This document shows, piece by piece, positions 46,001 to 54,615 of a stretch of DNA of 64,000 nt. The translations under genes were made by a program, and so were the position numbers. The notes under the pieces are model-generated. The model was given only the letters and a program-made list of their open reading frames with translations, made no database searches and was not told where the DNA came from. The first letter of the stretch is position 1, and each line of letters opens with the position of its first letter. The stretch is from Herpetosiphon aurantiacus DSM 785 (GTDB lineage Bacteria; Chloroflexota; Chloroflexia; Chloroflexales; Herpetosiphonaceae): assembly GCA_000018565.1 (NCBI GenBank), contig CP000876.1:62001-126000 (forward strand). Direction: 5' to 3'.

Positions 46001-47390
46001 CCGATTAGAGGATACTGAAACTGTTGTAAGGCCTGATACAGCATAATCAAGTCGGGATATTTCAATTACTCGATCCGATTAGAGGATACTGAAACGCTGC
46101 TACCGTTGACGAATGCCTGAGCGCGTTTATATTTCAATTACTCGATCCGATTAGAGGATACTGAAACTGTTGTAAGGCCTGATACAGCATAATCAAGTCG
46201 GGATATTTCAATTACTCGATCCGATTAGAGGATACTGAAACTCAAAGGCGTTGTATTCCGGTTTCCATGCGTCGGGATTTCAATTACTCGATCCGATTAG
46301 AGGATACTGAAACAGTGCTTCGGCTTGTTGCTCGCGGGTATTGCCGAGCATTTCAATTACTCGATCCGATTAGAGGATACTGAAACGCCAGCGGCACAAC
46401 AACAACTTTAGTGGAGTGAATGATTTCAATTACTCGATCCGATTAGAGGATACTGAAACTGGGTTCCTGAGGGCCAACGTGCGCCTCGCATGAATGATTT
46501 CAATTACTCGATCCGATTAGAGGATACTGAAACACAGCATCATCCATATGGATGTTGGGAGTCAGTTTATTTCAATTACTCGATCCGATTAGAGGATACT
46601 GAAACTTGCCAGGTCAAGGCGCTGGTTCTGTTCGTTTTGCTATTTCAATTACTCGATCCGATTAGAGGATACTGAAACAAGATTTCGTAAGCATGCTGTA
46701 CCGCCTCAAAGCGTATTTCAATTACTCGATCCGATTAGAGGATACTGAAACTCGCGCACTTGGCCAACCTTGGGCATTGGACAAACGTATTTCAATTACT
46801 CGATCCGAATTAGAGGATACTGAAACTATCCAAATAACATTTGCCTATATTGCATCGCACATCATTTCAATTACTCGATCCGATTAGAGGATACTGAAAC
46901 ATTCATCCATGGTTGCCAGAACCTTGGGGGCATAGATTTCAATTACTCGATCCGATTAGAGGATACTGAAACTCGATCACGTTGTACGGGCAACGCTTGC
47001 CATTAGATTTCAATTACTCGATCCGATTAGAGGATACTGAAACAGCAGCTTCATGGCGGCCTGCGGGTCGTGCAATTCGATTTCAATTACTCGATCCGAT
47101 TAGAGGATACTGAAACGCCATGCCTCGGCTTGCTCACCAAATGGCTCCATATTTCAATTACTCGATCCGATTAGAGGATACTGAAACCGTTTTATGGGTT
47201 ATCTGTTCTATGTCGTGACCGTTATTTCAATTACTCGATCCGATTAGAGGATACTGAAACTCTCTATTGTTGTTGTAAACGGTTGAATTGCCTATGATTT
47301 CAATTACTCGATCCGATTAGAGGATACTGAAACTGCATGGCGTTGAGTTCACGTGGCATCAAGCCAAGGCTATTTCAATTACTCGATCCG
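40032..47390 (+). CRISPR. CRISPR array, 101 full repeats plus one truncated
   Basis: 37-bp repeats beginning ATTTCAATTACTCGATCC and ending GAGGATACTGAAAC, with spacers of about 33-38 bp. By hand count there are 101 full repeats, the first at 40032-40068 and the last at 47297-47333, and a final 19-nt truncated one at 47372-47390. Repeats are identical by eye except the 94th (46789-46826), which has one extra A. Eight of the 101 spacers are second copies of others, leaving about 93 different ones. The handle ACTGAAAC and the leader-side cas operon give the + orientation. Confidence 0.99.
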
Positions 47391-47435
47391 GCTGGACGAA
47401 TTATTGAGGGGTTTTGGCGTTTTTTTTCGCTGATC

Positions 47436-47476
47436 CGCGACGGCGCTGGCCGATCACCACGCCGTCGCGTGTTTTT
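47436..47476 (+). terminator. Terminator just beyond the CRISPR array
   Basis: CGCGACGGCG (47436-47445) and CGCCGTCGCG (47460-47469) enclose 14 bases and are followed by TGTTTTTT. It would end the array transcript about 50-80 bases after the truncated repeat. Confidence 0.7.
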
Positions 47477-47506
47477 TGTGGGCAGACCCATCATCTGGTT
47501 TCCACC

Positions 47507-47536
47507 AAAACCACCTGCGTCAATGCAGGTGGTTTT
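47507..47536. terminator. Bidirectional terminator hairpin
   Basis: AAAACCACCTGC, loop GTCAAT, GCAGGTGGTTTT. The A and T flanks allow termination from both sides. It corresponds to the hairpin at 1487-1515 beside the other C25 copy. Confidence 0.7.
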
Positions 47537-47540
47537 GTAT

Positions 47541-47930
47541 TTACCATCCCACCACTGATACCCACACCCGCTGCGGCACTGGCACAACCCGCAGCACCGG
47601 AGCGGGATTCCCCAGCAGCAAGGTCGTGCGCAGCGCATCGGTACAACATTGCCCCGTGAGCGCCAGTTCAAGCACTCCGGCCTCGGTCAGCTGCCCCAGG
47701 GTTGGCCGTGCGGTGGTCAGCGCCGCCGTCACCAGCCCATGCTGGAGGTGATCGTGCCCATGCGCCACCTCCAAGCCACTCGATCCCCATGTCGCCAGCG
47801 CACCGCCATCGGGATGCAGCACCAGCGCCTCATCGAGCGTGGTTCCATGGGGGCTGGGCTAGAAAGCACTGCTCAGGCGGGTCAAGGCCAGCAGCAGCGG
47901 CAGGCGTTGGCCATTATGCAGACCCAAACC
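47541..47930 (-). pseudogene. Remnant of a second C25 (gingipain-type) peptidase
   Basis: The leftward frame reads NGQRLPLLLALTRLSSAF, then an in-frame TAG, then PSPHGTTLDEALVLHPDGGALATWGSSGLEVAHGHDHLQHG to a stop at 47541. It aligns with the last ~130 residues of the 1514-2491 gene. The position of the catalytic Cys (ALTCLTSAF in that copy) is Arg here. Everything upstream is missing. Dead by sequence. Confidence 0.85.
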
Positions 47931-47950
47931 ACATACAGTCAATATCTCAC

Positions 47951-48178
47951 CAGCCTTACGGAAACCATAATCCCCATTGTCGGCTAGGTCATATGGAATG
48001 AGTGACCATACCTATCTGGCTATTTGCGCAGCGCTAGCGGGTTTGCTATACTATGGCTCTCGACGTTCTCGCCACGTAACGGCGAACGCGCAGTTCATGG
48101 GGTGAACTGCGCGTTTTTTATTGGTTCTGCTCTTCTAACCCGTCCCGATCGCACGGCTATGGCTGCTGTACTGTCGCG
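47951..48178. repeat. 220-bp dispersed repeat, copy A
   Basis: It matches 52195-52428 in the same orientation (shared blocks such as GTCGGCTAGGTCATATGG, GCGCAGCGCTAGCGGG and CGTCCCGATCGCA). It contains a promoter-terminator unit. No terminal inverted repeats seen. Confidence 0.85.
48059..48119 (+). ncRNA. Candidate ~60-nt small RNA, copy A
   Basis: Promoter TTGCGC (48024-48029), 17-bp spacer, TATACT (48047-48052). The RNA would contain a hairpin built on CGCC/GGCG (48070-48084). A strong terminator follows: AACGCGCAGTTCA, loop TGGGG, TGAACTGCGCGTT, then TTTT (48085-48119). No reading frame. Copy B differs in loops and by an A to G change that keeps pairing as G-U. Confidence 0.6.
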
Positions 48179-48630
48179 GATGGATCATATGGTGAACCAG
48201 TTTCAGCTCAATGCCGACAAGCACTACCACCGCTATGATGCACTGTGCCCAATGGCATGTGAGTACGTCTTGAGACAGAACCCGTATCTGCTCAAGAATT
48301 GGAAGCATAGCTGGGTATGCCACATGGCACCATCAATGGGATACCTCAAGAAGCATACTCAGGGCGAGCATACCATAATCCGCCCAGTACCCTGATGGCT
48401 CTCAATCAACGAAGTCAATGCAATGCCGTCTGTATACCACCGCATAGCCGATTAATCCTATATGGATACGCATGGTATACTCTGTAACACCTATGCATTG
48501 TTGTGTCTCCGTCCATCATACATCCTCCTTGTGACCTTGCCCATCATTGCCCTATAGGAACACAAACCATTCTTGCCAATCCTTGGTGTGGTTGAAACAC
48601 CTATCGGCTCGTGTCTGGCTGGAGGGCCAC
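48179..48630. other. Intergenic region without a recognised gene
   Basis: A rightward open frame exists (to 48395) but it begins inside the repeat's promoter, lacks a ribosome site and has atypical composition, so it is not called. The stretch ahead of 48631 probably carries the promoter of the LuxR-type gene. Confidence 0.4.
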
Positions 48631-48852
48631 ATGGCTTCAAAAAAACGCCTCAGTCCACGGAAAATGGAGATTCTTGCGCTCGTTGCGGAAGGGAAAACTG
48701 ATCGTCATATTGCGGTTCTTCTGGGTATTGGTGAATCCACGGTGAAAACCTATTTACACGAAATTTATACCCTCTTGCGAGTCCAAAATCGGGCTGCCGC
48801 CGTGTATTGGTACTGCCAATATTTGGGACTGACGGCCCCCATCAAAGAATAG
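48631..48852 (+). CDS. Stand-alone LuxR-type HTH protein
   Basis: 73 residues after GGAGGGCCAC. LSPRKMEILALVAEGKTDRHIAVLLGIGESTVKTYLHEIYTLLRVQNRAAAVYWYCQYLGL is a full LuxR/GerE DNA-binding domain without a receiver. GerE-like single-domain regulators are known. It lies 71 nt before the unknown gene at 48924 and may regulate it. Confidence 0.88.
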   Translation: MASKKRLSPRKMEILALVAEGKTDRHIAVLLGIGESTVKTYLHEIYTLLRVQNRAAAVYWYCQYLGLTAPIKE

Positions 48853-48923
48853 GCTATAGAAATACCTAGCTATCGTGTACAGTAATTCTATAGCACAATT
48901 TTTTCTCTCCTGCAGGAGGCCAT

Positions 48924-49775
48924 ATGAATGAACAAGGGATTGATCAAGTCCACGACTGGTTACGGGTTAACGATCCTGCGTACTATCAAGCCTATCATGC
49001 GTCTGAAACCATTACAGGGTTTCGCCAACGCCTACAGCTAGCCGAAGATCCCGTGACCAGCGTTGTGTCGAATGCACGGCTTGTTGGGAATAACGCCGAT
49101 GCCGTCTTAAACGATAGCCGTGCCCTCCAAGCGGCAATTAGTACTGCAACCCAAGCCCAAGGGTTGTCTCAATTCAAGAAAAATCCAATGGATGGCTGTA
49201 CCAGCGTGATGAATATCGCCCGAATTGCGGCCAATTTCAATCCAATAACCCCTAACATTACTGGAAACTATCAAGCCTACAATACGTATATCGAAAAAAT
49301 CTTGAGTGCCCCTTTCTTCAATCTCAATTTCACCGATATAAAAGTCGTGAATCAAAGCAGCAGTAATTGGAATGAAGCGATTGATAGCTTTGTCAATCTG
49401 TTTGAAGGGATTCTTGATTCTGATCGGTCAAAGATTAAAGAAGGCTTGGTCGCATTAACCAAAGCGGCCACGAGTCATCTTAACCAGAAACAAGAACAAC
49501 AATTGTTTGTTCAGAATGTGTTACAAGCGGATACGAATGCCTATACAATCGCCATTTATTATAGTCAAGTCGAACTTGTTGAAGATTCAAAAAAAGGTGG
49601 AACAACAAAGCAATCTACCTTCAAGGTTGCACGAACATTGCTAAGTTTTCGGGTCAATGAGTGGCCCTATTTTGCCGAAGCGGTGTGGGGAAAACACGTC
49701 CAAACGGTTATCGATTGGCTCAATGTCAATACCACGACCGCAGGAGCACGAACCGTCAATCTTTGTCTCGAATAA
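48924..49775 (+). CDS. Unknown soluble 283-residue protein
   Basis: A strong GGAGG lies 5 nt before the ATG. No signal peptide or membrane helix. N-terminal helical part (GIDQVHDWLRVNDPAYYQAYHASETITGFRQRLQLAEDP), Asn-rich middle (NFNPITPNITGNYQAYNTYIEKIL), then an amphipathic region (EAIDSFVNLFEGILDSDRSKIKEGLVALTKAATSHLN). A beta-rich C-terminus has paired Tyr and Phe (AYTIAIYYSQVELVEDSKKGGTTKQSTFKVARTLLSFRVN). I do not recognise the family. A strong terminator follows at 49831. The layout with a LuxR-type regulator suggests a regulated single product. Confidence 0.7.
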   Translation: MNEQGIDQVHDWLRVNDPAYYQAYHASETITGFRQRLQLAEDPVTSVVSNARLVGNNADAVLNDSRALQAAISTATQAQGLSQFKKNPMDGCTSVMNIARIAANFNPITPNITGNYQAYNTYIEKILSAPFFNLNFTDIKVVNQSSSNWNEAIDSFVNLFEGILDSDRSKIKEGLVALTKAATSHLNQKQEQQLFVQNVLQADTNAYTIAIYYSQVELVEDSKKGGTTKQSTFKVARTLLSFRVNEWPYFAEAVWGKHVQTVIDWLNVNTTTAGARTVNLCLE

Positions 49776-49830
49776 TGGAATGTGCCACGCCGATTCTCAT
49801 GGGAGATCGAGCGCCTAGACCTACATGATA

Positions 49831-49869
49831 TCATTGCGCGATGTCTTAACGACATCGCGCAATGATTTT
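49831..49869 (+). terminator. Strong rho-independent terminator
   Basis: TCATTGCGCGATGTC, loop TTAAC, GACATCGCGCAATGA (15-bp perfect stem), then TTTT. It ends the gene at 48924-49775. Confidence 0.9.
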
Positions 49870-50001
49870 GTTTGCATGGATGGGTGGGGATACCCCTTGA
49901 CATCACGCCCCGATCCCATCAATAATGCCCTATCCACTAGGTTTTTCACACACCATACTCCCATAGTAGTGCTCGTTCTGTTAGTAGGGAGGTTTCTCAT
50001 C

Positions 50002-51030
50002 ATGCACGCTGTGTCACGCCCAACACACCGCGTCCGTCGCATCGGATCGTTCACGACAATCCTGCTGATCCTGCTAGCAGCCTGTAGCACCCAGACAGAA
50101 CCGACTCCGGTTCCCATGGATGCGGTTACCCTCCAACTCAACTGGGTCAATGACTTTTCCTCAGCGGGCTTTTTTGCAGCGGAAAAGAACGGACGCTTTG
50201 CCGACCAACGCCTGCAGGTCACCTTGCGCGAGGGTGGCTTTGATGCCAATGGCTATATTGATGGCACCGAACAAGTCAGTAGCGGTGCGGCTGATTTTGG
50301 GGTGGCCAGCGCCGATAGTATCCTTCACGCCCGTGCCCAAGGAAAACCAATTGTTGGGATTGCGGTGTTGGCGCAAGATAGTCCGCTGGCGATTCTCTCG
50401 CTTCCTGCGACCAATATTCGCACGCCCCGCGATTTAATTGGCAAACGGGTGTTGGTTTCCGAGGGCGGAGCAACCCAACTCTATACCACGTTGCTTGCTT
50501 CTCAATCCATCGATATTGCCCAAGCTCCACCCATTCCCCGCACCGATTCAGGGATTAATCAGCTGATTGCTGGTGAGATTGATGCCCTCGTCGCATGGAA
50601 TGTCAACGAAGCGATTGAATTAAGTGAACTTGGCTACCCACCATCGGTTATGCGGTTCAGCGATTATGGCATCAATAGCTATGAATTGGTCGTGATCACC
50701 TCGGAGCGCCTCGTCACCGAGAATCCCGATCGCGTCACTCGGTTTCTCAAGGCCGTCCTGCAAGGGTGGAAGGATGTCATCCTTAGTCCCGCCCAAGCGA
50801 TTGGCTATGTGAAGGACTATGCCCCGGACGTTGAGCGGGATGGACAGTTGCAGCGGTTAAGTGTGTTTGTTGAGTTATTACAACCAGCACAAACCAAACT
50901 CGGCGATATGCTGCCTGAACGCTGGGCATTTACCCAGACGATGTTGCAAACCCAAGGGGTGCTCACGACCCCCATTGACCTTAATCGTGCCTACACGACC
51001 ACATTCCTTGAACAGTTGCCAGATCGCTAA
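50002..51030 (+). CDS. NMT1/THI5-like ABC transporter substrate-binding lipoprotein
   Basis: 342 residues; AGGGAGG 9 nt before the ATG at 50002. Lipobox signal FTTILLILLAACST (Cys ~28). The mature part is a two-lobed binding protein of the NMT1/THI5/SsuA type: LQLNWVNDFSSAGFFAAEKNGRFADQRLQVTLREGG, DFGVASADSILHARAQGKPIVGIAVLAQDSPLAI, LIGKRVLVSEGG and IDALVAWNVNEAIELSELG. Such proteins bind pyrimidine precursors, sulfonates or similar. No permease or ATPase gene is adjacent and no TPP riboswitch was seen upstream, so the ligand is open. Confidence 0.85.
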   Translation: MHAVSRPTHRVRRIGSFTTILLILLAACSTQTEPTPVPMDAVTLQLNWVNDFSSAGFFAAEKNGRFADQRLQVTLREGGFDANGYIDGTEQVSSGAADFGVASADSILHARAQGKPIVGIAVLAQDSPLAILSLPATNIRTPRDLIGKRVLVSEGGATQLYTTLLASQSIDIAQAPPIPRTDSGINQLIAGEIDALVAWNVNEAIELSELGYPPSVMRFSDYGINSYELVVITSERLVTENPDRVTRFLKAVLQGWKDVILSPAQAIGYVKDYAPDVERDGQLQRLSVFVELLQPAQTKLGDMLPERWAFTQTMLQTQGVLTTPIDLNRAYTTTFLEQLPDR

Positions 51031-51189
51031 ACTGTTTTATGCACAACCGGTGGCAATTTGGCGATCCAGAACGGCGCAGAACCACGCCCGATGCCTGTGC
51101 TCGTGGGTATCGGGCAGATCAGGCGTGGTTGGCGTGCGGGCGCTTGCGGGAGCGTGATTATCGCGCATATTTGTAGACCGATAACACAC

Positions 51190-51900
51190 CTATTCCTCAA
51201 TGGCTCCACCGATCTGTCGGAGATGCTGCCGAAAGGTCAATGATGGATCGGTGTGTCGTCGCGCGAGATAGGCCCGAAACTGCACTTGGTCACGCAACGT
51301 TATCCCTTGATGAATGGCGAGTGCTTGGTGGCGTTCTCGTTCCCACAACGCATGTGCCGTATGCAAGACCTGCTCGCCATGAACGGCTGCCACGACCAAC
51401 ACCCCATCGTCATCGGCAAACACCAGATCGTCACGAGTGACCGCGACGCTGCCGATCTGCGCCACATGCGTGGCATCGTCATCCCATGGATCAAGCCGTA
51501 CTGGGCCAACTGGGAACCGGCCAAGACTAAACACCGGAAACCCAATCCGAAGGAGATCGGTCGTATCCCGATGCACGCCCCACACGATGATCGCCGCGAG
51601 TCCTGCGGCCTGCGCTTCCAAGACGACTAAATCGCCAATACACGCTTCGTCCATGCGCCCACCATTATCAATCACCAATATATCACCCGGCTGGGTCGTT
51701 TCAAGAACGTCGAGAAAAATATCAACACTCCCGTAATGGCGAACGGGTACTGCCCGACCAACGCGGTGGCTTCCCGAGATGAGGGCTTGGAGGGTGGCGG
51801 GGGCCGCGCGGATCGGAAGATCGAGTCGCACACAGGCATCGGCAATCAGGGCCGTCGAAAGCGGGGCAAACCCTGTTTTCAGCACGTCGTCAGGTATCAT
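51190..51900 (-). CDS. RraA-like / HMG-CHA aldolase family protein
   Basis: 236 residues from the ATG at 51900 (AGGGAGG 8 nt upstream). Family motifs: LSTALIADACVRLDLPI; GRAVPVRHYGSVDIFLDVLETTQPGDILVIDNGGRMDEACIGDLVVLEAQAAGLAAIIVWGVHRDTTDLLRIGFPVFSLG (the GD and G-x-x-RD elements, here VHRDT); DDLVFADDDGVLVV. These match the RraA/4-hydroxy-4-methyl-2-oxoglutarate aldolase fold. It is convergent with the binding-protein gene. Substrate unknown. Confidence 0.8.
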   Translation of the reverse strand: MIPDDVLKTGFAPLSTALIADACVRLDLPIRAAPATLQALISGSHRVGRAVPVRHYGSVDIFLDVLETTQPGDILVIDNGGRMDEACIGDLVVLEAQAAGLAAIIVWGVHRDTTDLLRIGFPVFSLGRFPVGPVRLDPWDDDATHVAQIGSVAVTRDDLVFADDDGVLVVAAVHGEQVLHTAHALWERERHQALAIHQGITLRDQVQFRAYLARRHTDPSLTFRQHLRQIGGAIEE

Positions 51901-51939
51901 TATGGCATCCTCCCTAGGTGATATGCTGCATGGTAGCAT

Positions 51940-52194
51940 CGTTTTTGAACGAGATTATCCACCAATGCTGGAGCACCGAGAACGCTGATGGGGAGAGTAC
52001 GAAAAACTCGTGGCCGCGTTCTTAGGCGATGGTGGTCTCTGCGGCGTGCGCGTGGGCGTAGATAGTTGTACCAGATCGGCTTCGAAAACCCGAGTATCCA
52101 GCCGATCTGCGCCACCGTATGCGGCTTTTCATCATAGCGTTTCACCGAGAACGGTCGAGAGCCGGATGGTCGTGACTCATGCGCAGTATCCCTC
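51940..52194 (-). other. Possible resolvase HTH remnant
   Basis: A leftward frame (about 52145-52040) reads KPHTVAQIGWILGFSKPIWYNYLRPRARR, like the C-terminal HTH of serine resolvases. No catalytic domain is present and the sequence runs on into non-coding DNA. Very short; low confidence. Confidence 0.25.
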
Positions 52195-52428
52195 CAGCCC
52201 GACGGAAACCGTAATCCCCATTGTCGGCTAGGTCATATGGAATGAGTGACCATACCTATCTGGTTCTTTGCGCAGCGCTAGCGGGTTTGCTATACTATGA
52301 CTCTCGACGTTCTCGCCACGTGACGGCGAACGCGCAGTTCATGGGGTGAGCTGCGCGTTTTTTTGTTGACGCTGCCATGATATGTCGTCCCGATCGCAGG
52401 GCTATGGTTGATGTACTGGTACGTTTTT
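52195..52428. repeat. 220-bp dispersed repeat, copy B
   Basis: Second copy of 47951-48178 in the same orientation, about 4.25 kb away. The pair encloses the LuxR-type, unknown, binding-protein and RraA-like genes. Confidence 0.85.
52303..52364 (+). ncRNA. Candidate ~60-nt small RNA, copy B
   Basis: Promoter TTGCGC (52268-52273), 17-bp spacer, TATACT (52291-52296). Terminator AACGCGCAGTTCA / TGAGCTGCGCGTT followed by seven T (52329-52364). The single stem change turns an A-U into a G-U pair. 52429-52664 beyond it holds no recognised gene. Confidence 0.6.
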
Positions 52429-52664
52429 TGATATACAACATCGGAATATGTCAAGTACGGTGGATCTTCCGCAAGTTGCGTGAAAACGGGCGATTAAGAA
52501 GGATTATTCGCGCAATATATCCGTAATCGACAGATCAGCTGGCCCGACTAGGAGGTTAATCCACACGGCCTCCGTCACACGCGGTGGGCGCGGTGTTCCC
52601 CGTACAAAGGGTTCGGGGTGAGCCGCATAGGCCGTCGCCAGCCCAAGCAGTGGTCATCATATGG

Positions 52665-53981
52665 TCATCGCTCTATTTCAGCTACGAGAGCTTTATCCGA
52701 CCTAGAGCGTTTGTTGTGCATGTGTCGCGTTTGATAGCTATAGCTCCCTATTCCAAGTACGACTGCAACTTGGACTCCAAACCATCCCCATCCGGCGGCC
52801 AGCAGTCCATAGGGGAGCAACAGCATGATCACGATACTCCCGAATCCATTACTCATGACCAGACTGACCAGAACAGCGACCCGCCGCTCTTGGATGCGAA
52901 GGAGCGTGATCAGCAGGGTTGTTCCAACCCATGGAATATTACTGAGTAAGAGCACGAGGAGAAAGGGATACCCGTTCGTTGTATAGGTTGGCCCATACCA
53001 GGGCAAGAGGATAGGACTGATAAGGGCAAGGATACTGCCTAAACCAAGGGTGAGTCCGAATCCAGTCATCAAGACCCGTGGCACGAGATTTGTTAAGTGA
53101 TCGGGATGATACATTCCTTCTCGGAGAAACGAATCAGCCGTAGAGCTAGCCCATGCGCTAATACTACTTCCCAATGACCACATAATAAAAAAAATGGCTC
53201 CACGTTGCGCCCCTGCTTGATGAACCACCACAAGGGGTAAGAGCATATCAGGCAGTCGTTGCAGTTGATCGGCAAGATAGTTGGGGAACGCATCGTTCAC
53301 AAGGGCATGCTGCGGCCAATGCTTCCAAGATAGGGTACGTTGGTACTGAGGAATCACCTTCGGTAATCCAAGTCCAATACTCACGGCCGTTACGATAACA
53401 ACCGCTGTGGTATAGGCGAGCATAATTGCCCAAAAACCACCCATGGGTTGGAAACACAGGATCAGGATAAGCGCCAAACCCGCTTGCCCTCCTTGCTTGA
53501 GCAAGGAAAAGGTTAAGCGTTGTTGGGCGAGGAACACCCAATGGACAAGTTGTGATAAGGCGAGGCTTGTTGGGAGGATAACAACGATACTCCCAATCAA
53601 CCATCGATCCGAGTCGTTATTGAGGTGAGGAAACCACTGATCCATCGTCATGAAGGCTCCACCGGCAAGCACAACCGCGAGGAAACCACTGATGACCATA
53701 CTGGCATGGATGAAGGAGCTGGGATTGGGATGCTGCCGCAAATAGCGTAAGATTACATAGCCGAGTCCCATCTGGGCCAAGCTTGCGATCAAGGATGCGG
53801 CACTGATGAGCGCAGAACTCCGACCAACATCATCAGGGATGGCCATGTGGGCTGCCATCATCCAAAAAAAGAAGCCAAATCCGGTTCCCATGATCCGCAT
53901 CCCTATCAACAGGGCTGTTTGGATAACGAACGGATCACATCCTTGGCGAATGCGGGTCACAATGGGGTGATTGATGATCAT
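52665..53981 (-). CDS. Polysaccharide flippase-like membrane protein
   Basis: 438 residues with about 12-14 membrane helices in the MATE/Wzx-like pattern (GFGFFFWMMAAHMAIPDDVGRSSALISAASLIASLAQMGLGYVILRYL at the start). The ATG at 53981 is chosen because the previous gene stops at 53995; its ribosome site is weak. Last gene of the exopolysaccharide operon. Probable role: moving lipid-linked oligosaccharide across the membrane. Substrate not predictable. Confidence 0.75.
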   Translation of the reverse strand: MIINHPIVTRIRQGCDPFVIQTALLIGMRIMGTGFGFFFWMMAAHMAIPDDVGRSSALISAASLIASLAQMGLGYVILRYLRQHPNPSSFIHASMVISGFLAVVLAGGAFMTMDQWFPHLNNDSDRWLIGSIVVILPTSLALSQLVHWVFLAQQRLTFSLLKQGGQAGLALILILCFQPMGGFWAIMLAYTTAVVIVTAVSIGLGLPKVIPQYQRTLSWKHWPQHALVNDAFPNYLADQLQRLPDMLLPLVVVHQAGAQRGAIFFIMWSLGSSISAWASSTADSFLREGMYHPDHLTNLVPRVLMTGFGLTLGLGSILALISPILLPWYGPTYTTNGYPFLLVLLLSNIPWVGTTLLITLLRIQERRVAVLVSLVMSNGFGSIVIMLLLPYGLLAAGWGWFGVQVAVVLGIGSYSYQTRHMHNKRSRSDKALVAEIER

Positions 53982-53994
53982 AACGGTCGTACCC

Positions 53995-54612
53995 CTAACG
54001 CCAAATACTATAGGGATCATGGAGATGGCGTGAACTCCCTGGCTTTGCGGCCTGTAACGAGGGCGGGCGGGCGGTAATGCGCGGCGGCTGACTCGTGACC
54101 CGATGGCCAGAATCAATGGAACAATTGACCACCGCTCCCGCGCCGATTAACACATCACTGCCAATAACGATATCGCCAATAAGAATACAGCCCGTTCCGA
54201 ATAACACCCGATCTCCGATAGATGGAGTCTGCGGTCGTGTGGGCTTAAATCCATTCCAAACAATTGATACATTTTGATAGATCGTGCAAAACTCGCCCAT
54301 AACAGCATACCCTGCAATAATGATATTTTGTGGATGTGGAAGGCGTAATCCTCGGCCAATCGTGACCGTTCCAGGAATATTGGCGCGACAAAGAAACCAC
54401 TGCATGATGCTGCCAAAAAAGCGAATCAGATACCATCCAAGCCGTGGCAATCGGCCATGGCAATATTGATGATACCCATATTGTTCACACCGTACCTCAA
54501 TCATCAGCAGGCATGCGCGAATACAATCCCAACTCAGTCCCCGATTAACCGCAATATCCCACCAGAGAAGCGTTGCCAGATCGGTCAGTGTCATTCGTTT
54601 TGTCGTATTCAT
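53995..54612 (-). CDS. Hexapeptide-repeat acetyltransferase (serine acetyltransferase-like)
   Basis: 205 residues. N-terminal helical part (LATLLWWDIAVNRGLSWDCIRACLLMIEVR); then left-handed beta-helix turns: IPGTVTIGRGLRLPHPQNIIIAGYAVMGEFCTIYQNVSIVWNG and TPSIGDRVLFGTGCILIGDIVIGSDVLIGAGAVVNCSID. The catalytic His-type LPHP is seen. Within a sugar cluster it most likely O-acetylates the glycan. Starts 3 nt after the preceding stop. Confidence 0.82.
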   Translation of the reverse strand: MNTTKRMTLTDLATLLWWDIAVNRGLSWDCIRACLLMIEVRCEQYGYHQYCHGRLPRLGWYLIRFFGSIMQWFLCRANIPGTVTIGRGLRLPHPQNIIIAGYAVMGEFCTIYQNVSIVWNGFKPTRPQTPSIGDRVLFGTGCILIGDIVIGSDVLIGAGAVVNCSIDSGHRVTSQPPRITARPPSLQAAKPGSSRHLHDPYSIWR

Positions 54613-54615
54613 AGA

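Noticed and set aside
40949-46887. Open frames through the CRISPR array encoding repeated FNYSIRLEDTET segments
   Set aside because: They are translations of the 37-bp repeat and spacers, with no ribosome site.
48024-48395. 123-residue rightward frame
   Set aside because: It begins in the -35 box of the small-RNA promoter and runs through its terminator; no Shine-Dalgarno and no family likeness.
49870-50001. Possible TPP riboswitch before the NMT1/THI5-like gene
   Set aside because: The conserved CUGAGA and ACCUGAUCUGG-type elements are not present.
52429-52664. Gene between the repeat copy B and the flippase gene
   Set aside because: No start with a ribosome site and no recognisable protein in any frame.
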